DNA from: Dawidia soli
GTDB taxonomy: Bacteria; Bacteroidota; Bacteroidia; Cytophagales; Cyclobacteriaceae
Direction: 5' to 3'
Length of the DNA stretch: 64,000 nt
NCBI RefSeq assembly: GCF_018598185.1
Contig: NZ_JAHESC010000025.1
Location: 1-64,000, forward strand
Position 1 is the first letter of the stretch. Every line of letters begins with the position of its first letter. A model generated the notes under the pieces. That model saw only the letters and a program-made list of their open reading frames with translations. It searched no databases and was not told where the DNA came from. Both the position numbers and the translations under genes were made by a program. Below are positions 25,209 through 33,537 of this stretch, piece after piece.

Positions 25209-26753
25209 TTAAACTAAATAAGCGTACACCGAAACCACCGGCAGGTTGGCGTAGTTGGTTGGCGTCAGCGAACGCAGGGTACACTTGCCGTATGCCGTGA
25301 ACGTGTTAAACAGAAACTCGTTTTCGTCCGAAAGCCCTTTCTCCAATTGCGTAATCGTTTTCTCCTGGTAGCCGTCGTAGCCTACAAGCAGCACTTCCTG
25401 AACGCCCAGGGCGAGCGCTGTTTGCAGTGCCAGCGCCGTATGCGAGTCGCGTAGCCTGTCGGTAAAATCCACACTGGCCAGTTCGAAGCTCTTTCCCTGA
25501 ATAGCCTCCGGAATATAGGTCCCCATCTTTCGCGGGAATGGAGGCAGTACACACTGACCGTTGAAATGGCTCAACTCTCCCCGGAAAATACTTTCCAGGC
25601 GGTGGCCTTCGTTACCCACCAGGCAGAAGTATTGATCGGCCCGGATACTCTTGTAGCTGCCCGCATTTTTCGAGCTTGCATGGATCAGACAAATCTCGTC
25701 ACTGTTCCGTTGCATGTACTCCATCACTGCTGCCTGGTGTTGGAGAGCATTCGGGCCGCCGCCAATGATGACGGCCTTGGCATAGCGCTTCACAGGCTGA
25801 AAAATCGGCAGCTTCTGGTTGTCTTCAATTTTCTCCTTTTGGTTGTGCAGGGCCCGGATGATGCTGTTGAATGAGTAGAAGCGCTTGGTCACCCATTCCA
25901 TAACATCTTTCTGCGGCAACGAGTTAGCACCCGATACCATATAGGGCAAGTTCGTGCCCCAGCCATAGTGCTCTTGCAACTTCTCGAACGCATCAACCAC
26001 ATTGCTGAGCGCATTGAAGTCTACCTTCACGTCTGCACGGGAATTAAGCGCCGTAAGCAACAGCTCGGTCTTCAGGTTACCGGCACCGCGCCCCATCCCC
26101 GTCACTGTGGCATCGATCATCGCCGCTCCGTGCTCCACCGCCGTCAGTGAATTGATCAGCGCCAGCTCCAGGTTGTTGTGTCCGTGAAAACCGATTTTGC
26201 AGGCGGTGCGTTGCTTCACCAGGTCTATCGTCTCGACAACGTCTTTCGGGTACACACCACCGTATGAATCGACCATATAGAAATAGTCTGCCACGGCGTC
26301 TACATATTTCAGCTCGTCCAGGAAAGCGCTGTATTGCTTCCATTTGGACATATACATAACGTTGAAGCCTACTTCAAATCCCATTTTTTTAATGGCCTCG
26401 GCCAGCACCAATGCCCGCGACAACTGCTCGGGATCAAGTGCAATACGCACCATTGAGATTATTCCCACGCACGGCGTCAACAGCGCAGGCACATGCTCCG
26501 GTCGTACATCCTTTTCATTCAGGATCACCACCAGCTTCTTGTTCGAAAGGGTGTGCGCCTGCTCCAGCACATATTGCGGACAGTAAAAATATTCGCCCAG
26601 ATATTCACGCATGGGGTTGCTGCGGTAACCGATCTCCAGGTAGTCTACCGGCAGATCATTAAAGGATTTGAAATACTTTTCTACAACTTCCTTGCTGAAA
26701 TCCCATTCGGTATAATATCCGCCATCCCGGAGTGTGCAATCTAGTATCTTCAT
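25209..26753 (-). CDS. HMGL-like (DRE-TIM) aldolase fused to a C-terminal domain of unknown function
   Basis: A 514-residue protein. Residues 1 to about 280 form a pyruvate-carboxyltransferase/HMG-CoA-lyase-type TIM barrel. It has LDCTLRDGGYY (4-14, with the metal/catalytic Asp5, Arg9 and Asp10), the metal histidines His190 and His192 in GFHGHNNLEL, and TGMGRGAGNL (218-227). These metal enzymes make or break C-C bonds next to pyruvate-like enolates. From about residue 325 a separate domain starts (KAVIIGGGPNALQHQAAVM) that looks like a Rossmann-type fold with a second motif VLLVGYDGYQEK; I cannot name it. Its neighbours (cytidylyltransferase, HAD phosphatase) suggest synthesis of a CMP-activated ulosonic-type acid. 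Confidence 0.85.
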   Translation of the reverse strand: MKILDCTLRDGGYYTEWDFSKEVVEKYFKSFNDLPVDYLEIGYRSNPMREYLGEYFYCPQYVLEQAHTLSNKKLVVILNEKDVRPEHVPALLTPCVGIISMVRIALDPEQLSRALVLAEAIKKMGFEVGFNVMYMSKWKQYSAFLDELKYVDAVADYFYMVDSYGGVYPKDVVETIDLVKQRTACKIGFHGHNNLELALINSLTAVEHGAAMIDATVTGMGRGAGNLKTELLLTALNSRADVKVDFNALSNVVDAFEKLQEHYGWGTNLPYMVSGANSLPQKDVMEWVTKRFYSFNSIIRALHNQKEKIEDNQKLPIFQPVKRYAKAVIIGGGPNALQHQAAVMEYMQRNSDEICLIHASSKNAGSYKSIRADQYFCLVGNEGHRLESIFRGELSHFNGQCVLPPFPRKMGTYIPEAIQGKSFELASVDFTDRLRDSHTALALQTALALGVQEVLLVGYDGYQEKTITQLEKGLSDENEFLFNTFTAYGKCTLRSLTPTNYANLPVVSVYAYLV

Positions 26754-26760
26754 AATCTTC

Positions 26761-27834
26761 TTAATTTATTGCTAAAACTTCCATCCATTGACTCAGTATC
26801 AGATCCTGGTCAAACTTTGCGACCGAGCCCTTCGCTTGCCGCCGCAGTGTTTGATAGCGCGCTTCGTCGGTCACCAGCAGGTCGATGTGTTTCCTAAGCG
26901 CGGCAACGTCGCCCACAGGAAAAAGATACCCGTTCACGCCGTCCACAATAATTTCGCTCGGACCGGTCAGGCAGTCGGCGGCCAGTACCGGCACATCCAG
27001 GAACAAGGATTCCACCAGCACATTCGGAAATCCCTCTTTGCTGGAAGCCGAAAGCAAGGCCCGCGCATGACGCATGATCGGATACGGATCGGCGAGGAAG
27101 CCTTTAAAAATCACCTTATCCTGAATGCCCAGGTCTGCTGCGCGCTTGCGCAAACGAGCCTCGTCATAGCCCTCACCCAAAATCATCAGGTCATACGAGT
27201 CGCGCGCAACAGAACCGGCAAAAGCCTCGAAGATCACTTCGATACGCTTCTGCGGATGAAGCCTTCCCACGACAACAAAGTAAGGCCGTGGCGTCACGAC
27301 CGGCGTATCCAGGGCGCTACTGGTAATGTCGGGAACCGGATTGTATAACAGGTGCAGCTTCGACTTTCGCATATAATACTTCCGCACATGACGCCGCAAT
27401 TCCGACGATGGACAGATCACCTTGCGCACATTCGGTAAGTTAAACATTATCATGGACGTTATCCATTTCCGTTTTTTGAAGAAGAACGGATAGGCATCGT
27501 ACCGGGTCATAACCCGCGGGTATAATGTGCTGGCCAGAAACTGGCCCCCCAGGCGGGTAAAAGATATCGCATACCGTGGCCGGATACGCCATACGGTTGC
27601 CGTCACCCGCCAGTAAATCATGAGCAGCTTTACCAGCTTGTTTTTATACTGTTCAATAGCAAGGTCGACGATCTGAACCCCCGTGTCGAGCGGATACTCT
27701 ATCTTCTTCTCGAACAGGATCAGGTACACCGAATGTCCCCTGACGGAAAGCGACGAAGCCACCCGTGACAAGTTGCGCTCAGCCCCGCCTTTCTTCAGCG
27801 ACCCTATCAAAAATACAAAGCGTTGTTTCTCCAT
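26761..27834 (-). CDS. Glycosyltransferase family 4
   Basis: The product is 357 residues. It opens with FVFLIGSLKKGGAERNLSR (GT4 loop KGGAER). The donor domain has FVVVGRLHPQKRIEVIFEA and the EX7E region LLSASSKEGFPNVLVESLFL, followed by CLTGPSEIIVDGVNGYLFP. The GPSEII stretch is typical of GT4 enzymes using UDP-HexNAc or UDP-Gal donors. It lies 7 bases before the aldolase gene. Confidence 0.92.
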   Translation of the reverse strand: MEKQRFVFLIGSLKKGGAERNLSRVASSLSVRGHSVYLILFEKKIEYPLDTGVQIVDLAIEQYKNKLVKLLMIYWRVTATVWRIRPRYAISFTRLGGQFLASTLYPRVMTRYDAYPFFFKKRKWITSMIMFNLPNVRKVICPSSELRRHVRKYYMRKSKLHLLYNPVPDITSSALDTPVVTPRPYFVVVGRLHPQKRIEVIFEAFAGSVARDSYDLMILGEGYDEARLRKRAADLGIQDKVIFKGFLADPYPIMRHARALLSASSKEGFPNVLVESLFLDVPVLAADCLTGPSEIIVDGVNGYLFPVGDVAALRKHIDLLVTDEARYQTLRRQAKGSVAKFDQDLILSQWMEVLAIN

Positions 27835-27854
27835 AATCCTGATTCACCGGTTAA

Positions 27855-29324
27855 TCAGAAGGTTCTGATCACCACCTTTTTCTTCGTAAGCCGGGTGTAT
27901 ACCTTGATGGCCCGGTTAATCAACTTTTGTTTCAGCGTAAATTTTTTCATGGGCTGCCCTTTGAAATAATTCTGGTTCAGCCCCTTTGAGAAGAAATAAC
28001 GGGTCTTCGTGCCTCCGTTCAGATAATAATAACCAAACTTGACCGCGTTAGTCTTGTCCTTCGGCATGAGGTCGTCTGTTAGCAAAGCATCCACGCCGGA
28101 ACGGTCTGCCGGCACATACGCTACATCGGCGTAGAAGTAACGGGCCTTGGCCAGCAGTACTACCGGCTTACCCCAGAAGCTTGCCTCTAGGCCCATTGAC
28201 GTACCAAACGATATGACCTTCCAGGCTGTATCGAGCAACGCATAAGTATCCACGTCACTTTCAGGCGCGATGACATATATATTGGGATATTTCTGGTGCA
28301 GCGACCGGATCACCTCTACGTAGTGATAGGTGAGTCCCTTCAGGTTCGGATGCATGCGGATAATAAGATTGTATTCCGGAAAATTCTTTCCGTAAAAGTC
28401 CACCACGTACTGAGTACCATCCTCCTGCCCTTGGAAGAAGGGATTCTTGTACATGGGGCCTACCGCCGCAATTTCATCGTCCGAACTGTTATACAAGACG
28501 ACATTCTTGCGCGAGAAATCGATACCCGCCGGCAGCCTGTTTTTCTCCTGTGCTACTACAAATGAGCGCGCAATGATCACTTCGCCCTTGCGCTTGCGCT
28601 CATAATAATTGGAGCCGATGCGCATCTTCTCTTCCTGTGGTACGGTCGGATCGCTCCAAGCCTCGTCGATGAGTGCCTGGCGCGCCTCAATGGTATGCGG
28701 CAACACATTGTGAAAACACTCGATGATCCCGCCTGGTCGCACCCGTTCGTACAGGTAACAGTCTACCGACAGCGCCTGGCAGGCACGCAATACCGAACGT
28801 GTGTAGTCAAGGCGCCCATTGAAGAATATAACCTTTTCGATCTGGTGTTCCTGCAGGAATCGCTTTACTCCAAGGTATACGAGCAAAGAATTGTAAGACA
28901 CCCGCCGCAAGAAAGTGTCTTTATTTTCCCGCACCAGGTTCTTATCGCGCGTGCGTGTGATATATGGCGATATGGCGGCCTCGCCCACGTCAAATGTCTC
29001 GAAATAAAGATCGTGACGAATATCGGTAACGTTCCTGAAAAAGTCGTCTGCCGTCACGCGGTCTTCCGGTGTTATGAGCTGCGCCAGGCGCAGCACGTCA
29101 TATTCGCCTTCCACCAGCTTCAATGTATTGACGATGTTTGCTTCGCAGTAATAGCAATTCGAAGACTCAGACGTTTTGTTGAACGCACAGATGTCGAACG
29201 TCTGGAAACAACTGAGAAAATAAAGCTTCTCGGCTCCGCCCGCATGAATTTCTTCTTGCAGTCGGTCAAGCATCACGGCGTTAAACAAAGAAGAAAGATA
29301 TGGCGAAAATACAAGCGTTCTCAT
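27855..29324 (-). CDS. Capsule-synthesis-like GT-B protein (KpsS/KpsC look)
   Basis: A 489-residue soluble protein. I see no catalytic signature in the N-terminal half. The C-terminal half carries LIIRMHPNLKGL and then VISFGTSMGLEASFWGKPVVLL. An HP motif followed by a (S/T)S..G.EA..wGkPV block is the pattern of the capsule polysaccharide GT-B superfamily (KpsC/KpsS beta-Kdo transferases and polysialyltransferase relatives), many of which use CMP-sugars. The cysteine cluster SSNCYYCEANI near residue 55 is unusual. Function is inferred, and it could instead be an exporter-associated protein. Confidence 0.65.
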   Translation of the reverse strand: MRTLVFSPYLSSLFNAVMLDRLQEEIHAGGAEKLYFLSCFQTFDICAFNKTSESSNCYYCEANIVNTLKLVEGEYDVLRLAQLITPEDRVTADDFFRNVTDIRHDLYFETFDVGEAAISPYITRTRDKNLVRENKDTFLRRVSYNSLLVYLGVKRFLQEHQIEKVIFFNGRLDYTRSVLRACQALSVDCYLYERVRPGGIIECFHNVLPHTIEARQALIDEAWSDPTVPQEEKMRIGSNYYERKRKGEVIIARSFVVAQEKNRLPAGIDFSRKNVVLYNSSDDEIAAVGPMYKNPFFQGQEDGTQYVVDFYGKNFPEYNLIIRMHPNLKGLTYHYVEVIRSLHQKYPNIYVIAPESDVDTYALLDTAWKVISFGTSMGLEASFWGKPVVLLAKARYFYADVAYVPADRSGVDALLTDDLMPKDKTNAVKFGYYYLNGGTKTRYFFSKGLNQNYFKGQPMKKFTLKQKLINRAIKVYTRLTKKKVVIRTF

Positions 29325-29349
29325 GCGGATCGATATTCACAATATAAGG

Positions 29350-30294
29350 TCATTTTTTTAAAGCATTTACGAAAAACCGCTGCGCGGCGCGCGGCGCCAG
29401 CGATAAGAGGAACATTCCCGCCACACTCATTCGCCACAGCGTGCGGTCATAGAATAACGCCCCGAAATGACGGGGAGAAAGGGCGTGCTGACGGCCCAGC
29501 GCACGCAGGCTCGGGAACATAAAAGAGTTGGAGTGACGCTTCAACGCACGCCGCATCACCTTGTCGTGCACGGTCGGCAGGAGTTGTTGAACTAATTGCC
29601 GCACGGGGTGGTTTGCCAAATAATGTTTGTTAGCGTTTATCACGCTGTCGACCACCCGATTGTCGTAACGCGCCCCCAGGTAGCAAACCCAGAAGCCGCG
29701 CTTACAGGTGTACATCAGACGCAACCAGGTTTCGCTGTCGCCACCACGTTTGAAACGCCCGGCGGGAAACCCACCCGATGACAACAACAGGTCTCGGCGT
29801 ATCACGACGCTGGAAGTATGAATGGGTTTGTGCAGTAAAAAACGCTGCAGGTCAAATTCATGACTACCCGCGGCCTCGAAACGCCGGTAGTACATATGCG
29901 GGCGGCTTTTCTGCTCGTTGCCTACCAGGAAACCCGAACAAAACAAAGAAATATCTCTATGCGTCGCAATGGCATCGTGAACCTGCTGCAGAAACGCGGG
30001 CATCCACACATCATCGGCATCGAGAAACGCAATCCATTCAGCTTTCGCCTTTTCAACACCCAGGTTACGAGCAGCATACCCGCCTGGTCCGGGCGTATCG
30101 CGGTTGTATACTGTGATGCGCGGGTCGGCCAAGCTCGTTGCCACTTCTTCCGAACCGTCGGTCGACTTGTCTACAATCAGTACCAATTCGAACGAATGGA
30201 ACGTCTGGGCCAGCACGGACGCTACCGTAGTACGCAGGTACGCAGCCTTGTTATAAACGGGTATGACGACTGAAAAAAAAGGTTGCTGGGCCAT
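29350..30294 (-). CDS. Glycosyltransferase family 2
   Basis: A 314-residue GT-A enzyme. It has FFSVVIPVYNKAAYLRTTV, then LVLIVDKSTDGSEEVA, PGGYAARNLGVEKAKAEWIAF (start of that run near residue 70) and the DXD-type metal site FLDADDVWMP at about 93-102. The C-terminus after residue 240 is basic and may lie on the membrane. It is the only clear GT2 member in the locus. The donor is not predictable. Confidence 0.93.
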   Translation of the reverse strand: MAQQPFFSVVIPVYNKAAYLRTTVASVLAQTFHSFELVLIVDKSTDGSEEVATSLADPRITVYNRDTPGPGGYAARNLGVEKAKAEWIAFLDADDVWMPAFLQQVHDAIATHRDISLFCSGFLVGNEQKSRPHMYYRRFEAAGSHEFDLQRFLLHKPIHTSSVVIRRDLLLSSGGFPAGRFKRGGDSETWLRLMYTCKRGFWVCYLGARYDNRVVDSVINANKHYLANHPVRQLVQQLLPTVHDKVMRRALKRHSNSFMFPSLRALGRQHALSPRHFGALFYDRTLWRMSVAGMFLLSLAPRAAQRFFVNALKK

Positions 30295-30308
30295 AGTTTA
30301 AGAACCGA

Positions 30309-31691
30309 TTATTTACGACCGATGCGAATCAGGTATTTATTGTAAAATTGTACATCTATCTTTTTTTGCAAGACCTCCTCCAGCATAGCAATCTTATCCT
30401 GGATGTATACCTTGTCGAACCCCTGGAATTTCTGCTCTGCCAGGCGAAAACTCCCCTCCTTGCGGCCAAGCATCTTGTTATAGAACTTACTGCCCTGCAA
30501 CTTGGCCTCACGCCGGAGAAATACCTTGCGGATGACATTGTTCCCCGGCACTGCAAAATCGTTCTTCGCAGCACGGCCGATACGTTCTTCAATAACCTCG
30601 GTCAGTTTGTCAAACGCGTCAGACCGGAAATTCTCCATCAAACGCTGAGCCTTCTCCGGAAGCACAAAGCCGGCAGAGTAGGCAGTCTTATCGCGGAAAG
30701 CTTCGTCGAGCAAGGTCGCTACCTCATCGATGGTCTGTGCCCGCCGTCCCATCTGGTTGGGCAGATAGTTGCTATTCGACTCAGCATAGATCGGCTTGTA
30801 ATTGATTACCGGAATGCCCGACAGCTGCGCCTCGATGGCGGTTGTACATCCATCGTGCAAAATGGCCGATGAGCCGAGTATCCACGGGCCGACAGAGCCT
30901 TCGTACACGGTATGAATGTTGGGGACCCCCTTAAAAACCGTGTAATAGTAGCTATGATTTTCCACCGGATGCGGCCGGTAAACAAAATTAATGTGTGGGT
31001 AGCGAACCGCCAGATGATGGACCAGTTCGACCATCTTGGAAAGCTGGATGGCCGATCCCACGTAATAATCTATCTTTTGTAGACGTTTGACGGGATCGGA
31101 TACAATGTAGTTCCCTTTGTCAGAAAAGAAATACGAAAGCCCGCCGCCATGATTGGCCCGACCGTAATTGCCGTTCACCAATACATAGTCGCCAAAGCGT
31201 TCTTTGATCTTGCGGACGTCCTCGTCGTAGAGGAATCTATATTTCTTGTAAAGCTCGAAACGCGGGTGCCCCGTGGTGATCACCGGTACTTTTTTGTTCT
31301 TGATACGCCCCCGGTCGTAGTCGGCCTGAAAATCTCCCCATACACATACCCGATCGTTTTCATCGAAAACGTCGATGTTATACTGTGACGACAACTTATC
31401 CTGCCAGTCTTTCTCGGTGCCGCTGAATACCGCGCCCTCTTCGTGCAGGTATACGATGTCGAAGCCTCTCTTCTTCAATCGGTAATACCCCTGATAAGAA
31501 TCCACATCCGAGCGCTTGGCAAAAATATTCTTTCCTACATAGATACCGTTCTTGAAGTGCGGAATAAGGCGCTGCAGAAATTGGTACTGCCCGATAAAGA
31601 TCGACCGGTCCTTTTCCGCCAGCTTGGCGGCCAGCGTGATGCGAAAATCAATTTCCCTGTTCAGGGTCTCTACCGGAAATAGCAAATTCAT
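30309..31691 (-). CDS. Surface carbohydrate biosynthesis protein (GT-B-like)
   Basis: A 460-residue protein that matches the 'surface carbohydrate biosynthesis' family as I recall it. It starts NLLFPVETLNREIDFRITLA, with GFDIVYLHEEGAVFSG and GHPRFELYKK after it. It has VYRPHPVENHSYY (HP motif) and AILHDGCTTAIEAQLSGIPVINY, the donor-site block of GT-B enzymes related to CDP-glycerol and capsule transferases. The biochemical role of the family is not established. It is placed 14 bases before the GT2 gene, and the start shown is the first ATG. Confidence 0.75.
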   Translation of the reverse strand: MNLLFPVETLNREIDFRITLAAKLAEKDRSIFIGQYQFLQRLIPHFKNGIYVGKNIFAKRSDVDSYQGYYRLKKRGFDIVYLHEEGAVFSGTEKDWQDKLSSQYNIDVFDENDRVCVWGDFQADYDRGRIKNKKVPVITTGHPRFELYKKYRFLYDEDVRKIKERFGDYVLVNGNYGRANHGGGLSYFFSDKGNYIVSDPVKRLQKIDYYVGSAIQLSKMVELVHHLAVRYPHINFVYRPHPVENHSYYYTVFKGVPNIHTVYEGSVGPWILGSSAILHDGCTTAIEAQLSGIPVINYKPIYAESNSNYLPNQMGRRAQTIDEVATLLDEAFRDKTAYSAGFVLPEKAQRLMENFRSDAFDKLTEVIEERIGRAAKNDFAVPGNNVIRKVFLRREAKLQGSKFYNKMLGRKEGSFRLAEQKFQGFDKVYIQDKIAMLEEVLQKKIDVQFYNKYLIRIGRK

Positions 31692-31706
31692 CGAAGAATG
31701 AAGTGG

Positions 31707-32834
31707 TTAAAATAATTGAGAGAATATCGATTGATAGAAGGCGCGTGTTTCTCGCTTCCTTTGTCCTAAAACATCATGCCCTGATGGCGCCGGTTCGTGC
31801 AATTTTCGCTGCACGGTCGTCACCAGGTCCTCTGCAAACGGTTGATCGACCCGCACCACCGCCTTGTAATACCCCAGGCTGTCATACATGTTTTGTACAC
31901 GGTCCAATGCCGCCAGGCCTATGCTCTTCACGCCCAGTGCGATACTGCAAACATTGGCATGGAACCGCATGCCTGCCACCATCGCGCTGTTTTTATAGCC
32001 AGAGTAAATCTGGTTACACCCGAAGTCGCCCTGAGCAAAGGGCGCCACAGCCACCCGTGTTCGAATGTGAAAGTCATTTACATACTTCAGGATCGCATCG
32101 ATAGCCTTGTAGTCACTGTAAATATGGGGGGCAAAGGCAATGTCAAGCTCGGTATCGGCAATAAGACGATTCACAGCAGTACCCATCTCGCGCACGTAGG
32201 CACCTTCGTCGATCTTGCCGAGATTTCGGTTTTCCATGTGCACCTGATCGGCAGTTGTGTTGATCAGGATATACGGTTTCTCGGATGCGCGGTAAAGACT
32301 GCCGTCGTTTTCGTAAAAGAAGCCGTGGTCTAATATTTCAGGGATGGCATCGTAATAGTGCGTGCCGATAAATTCCTTCAACGTATCTTTCGAACCATCA
32401 TTACGGACGGCGACATAGGCGTTAGGCTTAGCCAGGAGCTGATCCAGGAAGCGTCTGAATTTGTCGATGTTTCCTTCGGGCACTACCTTATGCGGCATAC
32501 AGCCTACGCTCGTGATAATGAGTGGCACCCGGATCAGATCGAGCACTTCCGGCGAAATGTTCAGCGTAGTGCCTGTTACACTATTCTCCACCCAGAAATC
32601 CAGAAAACCGCCGCCGCCTATAACAAACGCGTCGTAGGTGTTGACGTGGGCGGCAAAGTCCGCATCAAACCGGCACTTGTCGGGCAGCGAGTAGTTGTTG
32701 TAAAACCGGCGTATCTCGAGTCTGTCGATCTGCCAGGCAGCCCCTCCGAGAGAAGCCAGTATATTTCGGAATCCCAAGTGGCTGGCGTTGTCGCCAATAT
32801 TGCCATAATGGGAGGCTAAATGAAGTATTTTCAT
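31707..32834 (-). CDS. Polysaccharide pyruvyl transferase family protein
   Basis: A 375-residue protein with the family signatures. These are HYGNIGDNASHLGF at the N-terminus, VIGGGGFLDFW around residue 75, VPLIITSVGCMPHK, and the C-terminal YKNSAMVAGMRFHANVCSIALGV containing the conserved His. Members transfer pyruvate from PEP to a sugar of the repeat unit as a ketal, or act as related ligases. Its start shares one base with the stop of the upstream cytidylyltransferase, showing tight coupling to the nonulosonate genes. Confidence 0.87.
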   Translation of the reverse strand: MKILHLASHYGNIGDNASHLGFRNILASLGGAAWQIDRLEIRRFYNNYSLPDKCRFDADFAAHVNTYDAFVIGGGGFLDFWVENSVTGTTLNISPEVLDLIRVPLIITSVGCMPHKVVPEGNIDKFRRFLDQLLAKPNAYVAVRNDGSKDTLKEFIGTHYYDAIPEILDHGFFYENDGSLYRASEKPYILINTTADQVHMENRNLGKIDEGAYVREMGTAVNRLIADTELDIAFAPHIYSDYKAIDAILKYVNDFHIRTRVAVAPFAQGDFGCNQIYSGYKNSAMVAGMRFHANVCSIALGVKSIGLAALDRVQNMYDSLGYYKAVVRVDQPFAEDLVTTVQRKLHEPAPSGHDVLGQRKRETRAFYQSIFSQLF

Positions 32835-33526
32835 CAGTACAAATTATTATCCGCCAGGAAGCGGGCATATAGCAAATCGGCCGGCTCGTCGATATCGATA
32901 TCGTTGAAGCCGGTTAGTTCAAACCCGAGCACTTCGGGAGTCTTATACGAGCGTACCTCGCGGATATAGTCCACTGTCGATATATAAATGGCACCATTGT
33001 ATTCGTAAGCAGGTTTGGCATCCTGCCGGCGATGGCTGTTGTCGCCGCTCACCACCGGCACCATCGTATTATCGTCGTTTTTATAAAACAACAACGTGGG
33101 ACTTTTACGCGTTTTCGAAACCGACACCACCATGCGGGCCTGTTGCTCCAGCGTATACTCGATCATGCGGTCGATATGGGCCGCATGGCGAAAGGGCGAC
33201 GTCGGTTGCAACAACACCAGGTAGTCATAATGTTCCTCGAGCTGATCCAGGGCGTGCATGATCACATCCATACTCGAACTACCGTCTTGCGCCAGCACGG
33301 CGGGCCGGACAAACGGCACATCGCAGCCGCGTTGACGCGCTATCGCCATGATGGCCTCGTCGTCACTCGATAAGATCAGCCGGTCAAGGTACCGGCTGCC
33401 AAGTCCCGCTTCAATGGTCCATGCCAGCAAGGGTTTTCCCCCAAGATCGGCAATGTTCTTTCCCGGTATTCCCTTCGATCCCCCGCGCGCGGTAATCAAG
33501 CCCAGAAATTTCTTCTCTCTATACAC
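32834..33526 (-). CDS. neuA: CMP-nonulosonate (acylneuraminate) cytidylyltransferase
   Basis: The product is 230 residues from a GTG start at 33526; no ATG lies near. The CTP-binding loop is ITARGGSKGIPGKN at about residues 11-24, and LQPTSPFRHAAHIDRM and YNGAIYISTVDYI are further family signatures. It activates a sialic, legionaminic or similar nonulosonic acid with CTP. It follows neuB and neuC, and one base is shared with the next gene. Whether it is a NeuA, LegF or PseF cannot be decided from sequence alone. Confidence 0.9.
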   Translation of the reverse strand: MYREKKFLGLITARGGSKGIPGKNIADLGGKPLLAWTIEAGLGSRYLDRLILSSDDEAIMAIARQRGCDVPFVRPAVLAQDGSSSMDVIMHALDQLEEHYDYLVLLQPTSPFRHAAHIDRMIEYTLEQQARMVVSVSKTRKSPTLLFYKNDDNTMVPVVSGDNSHRRQDAKPAYEYNGAIYISTVDYIREVRSYKTPEVLGFELTGFNDIDIDEPADLLYARFLADNNLY

Positions 33527-33537
33527 ACTTGTTACGG

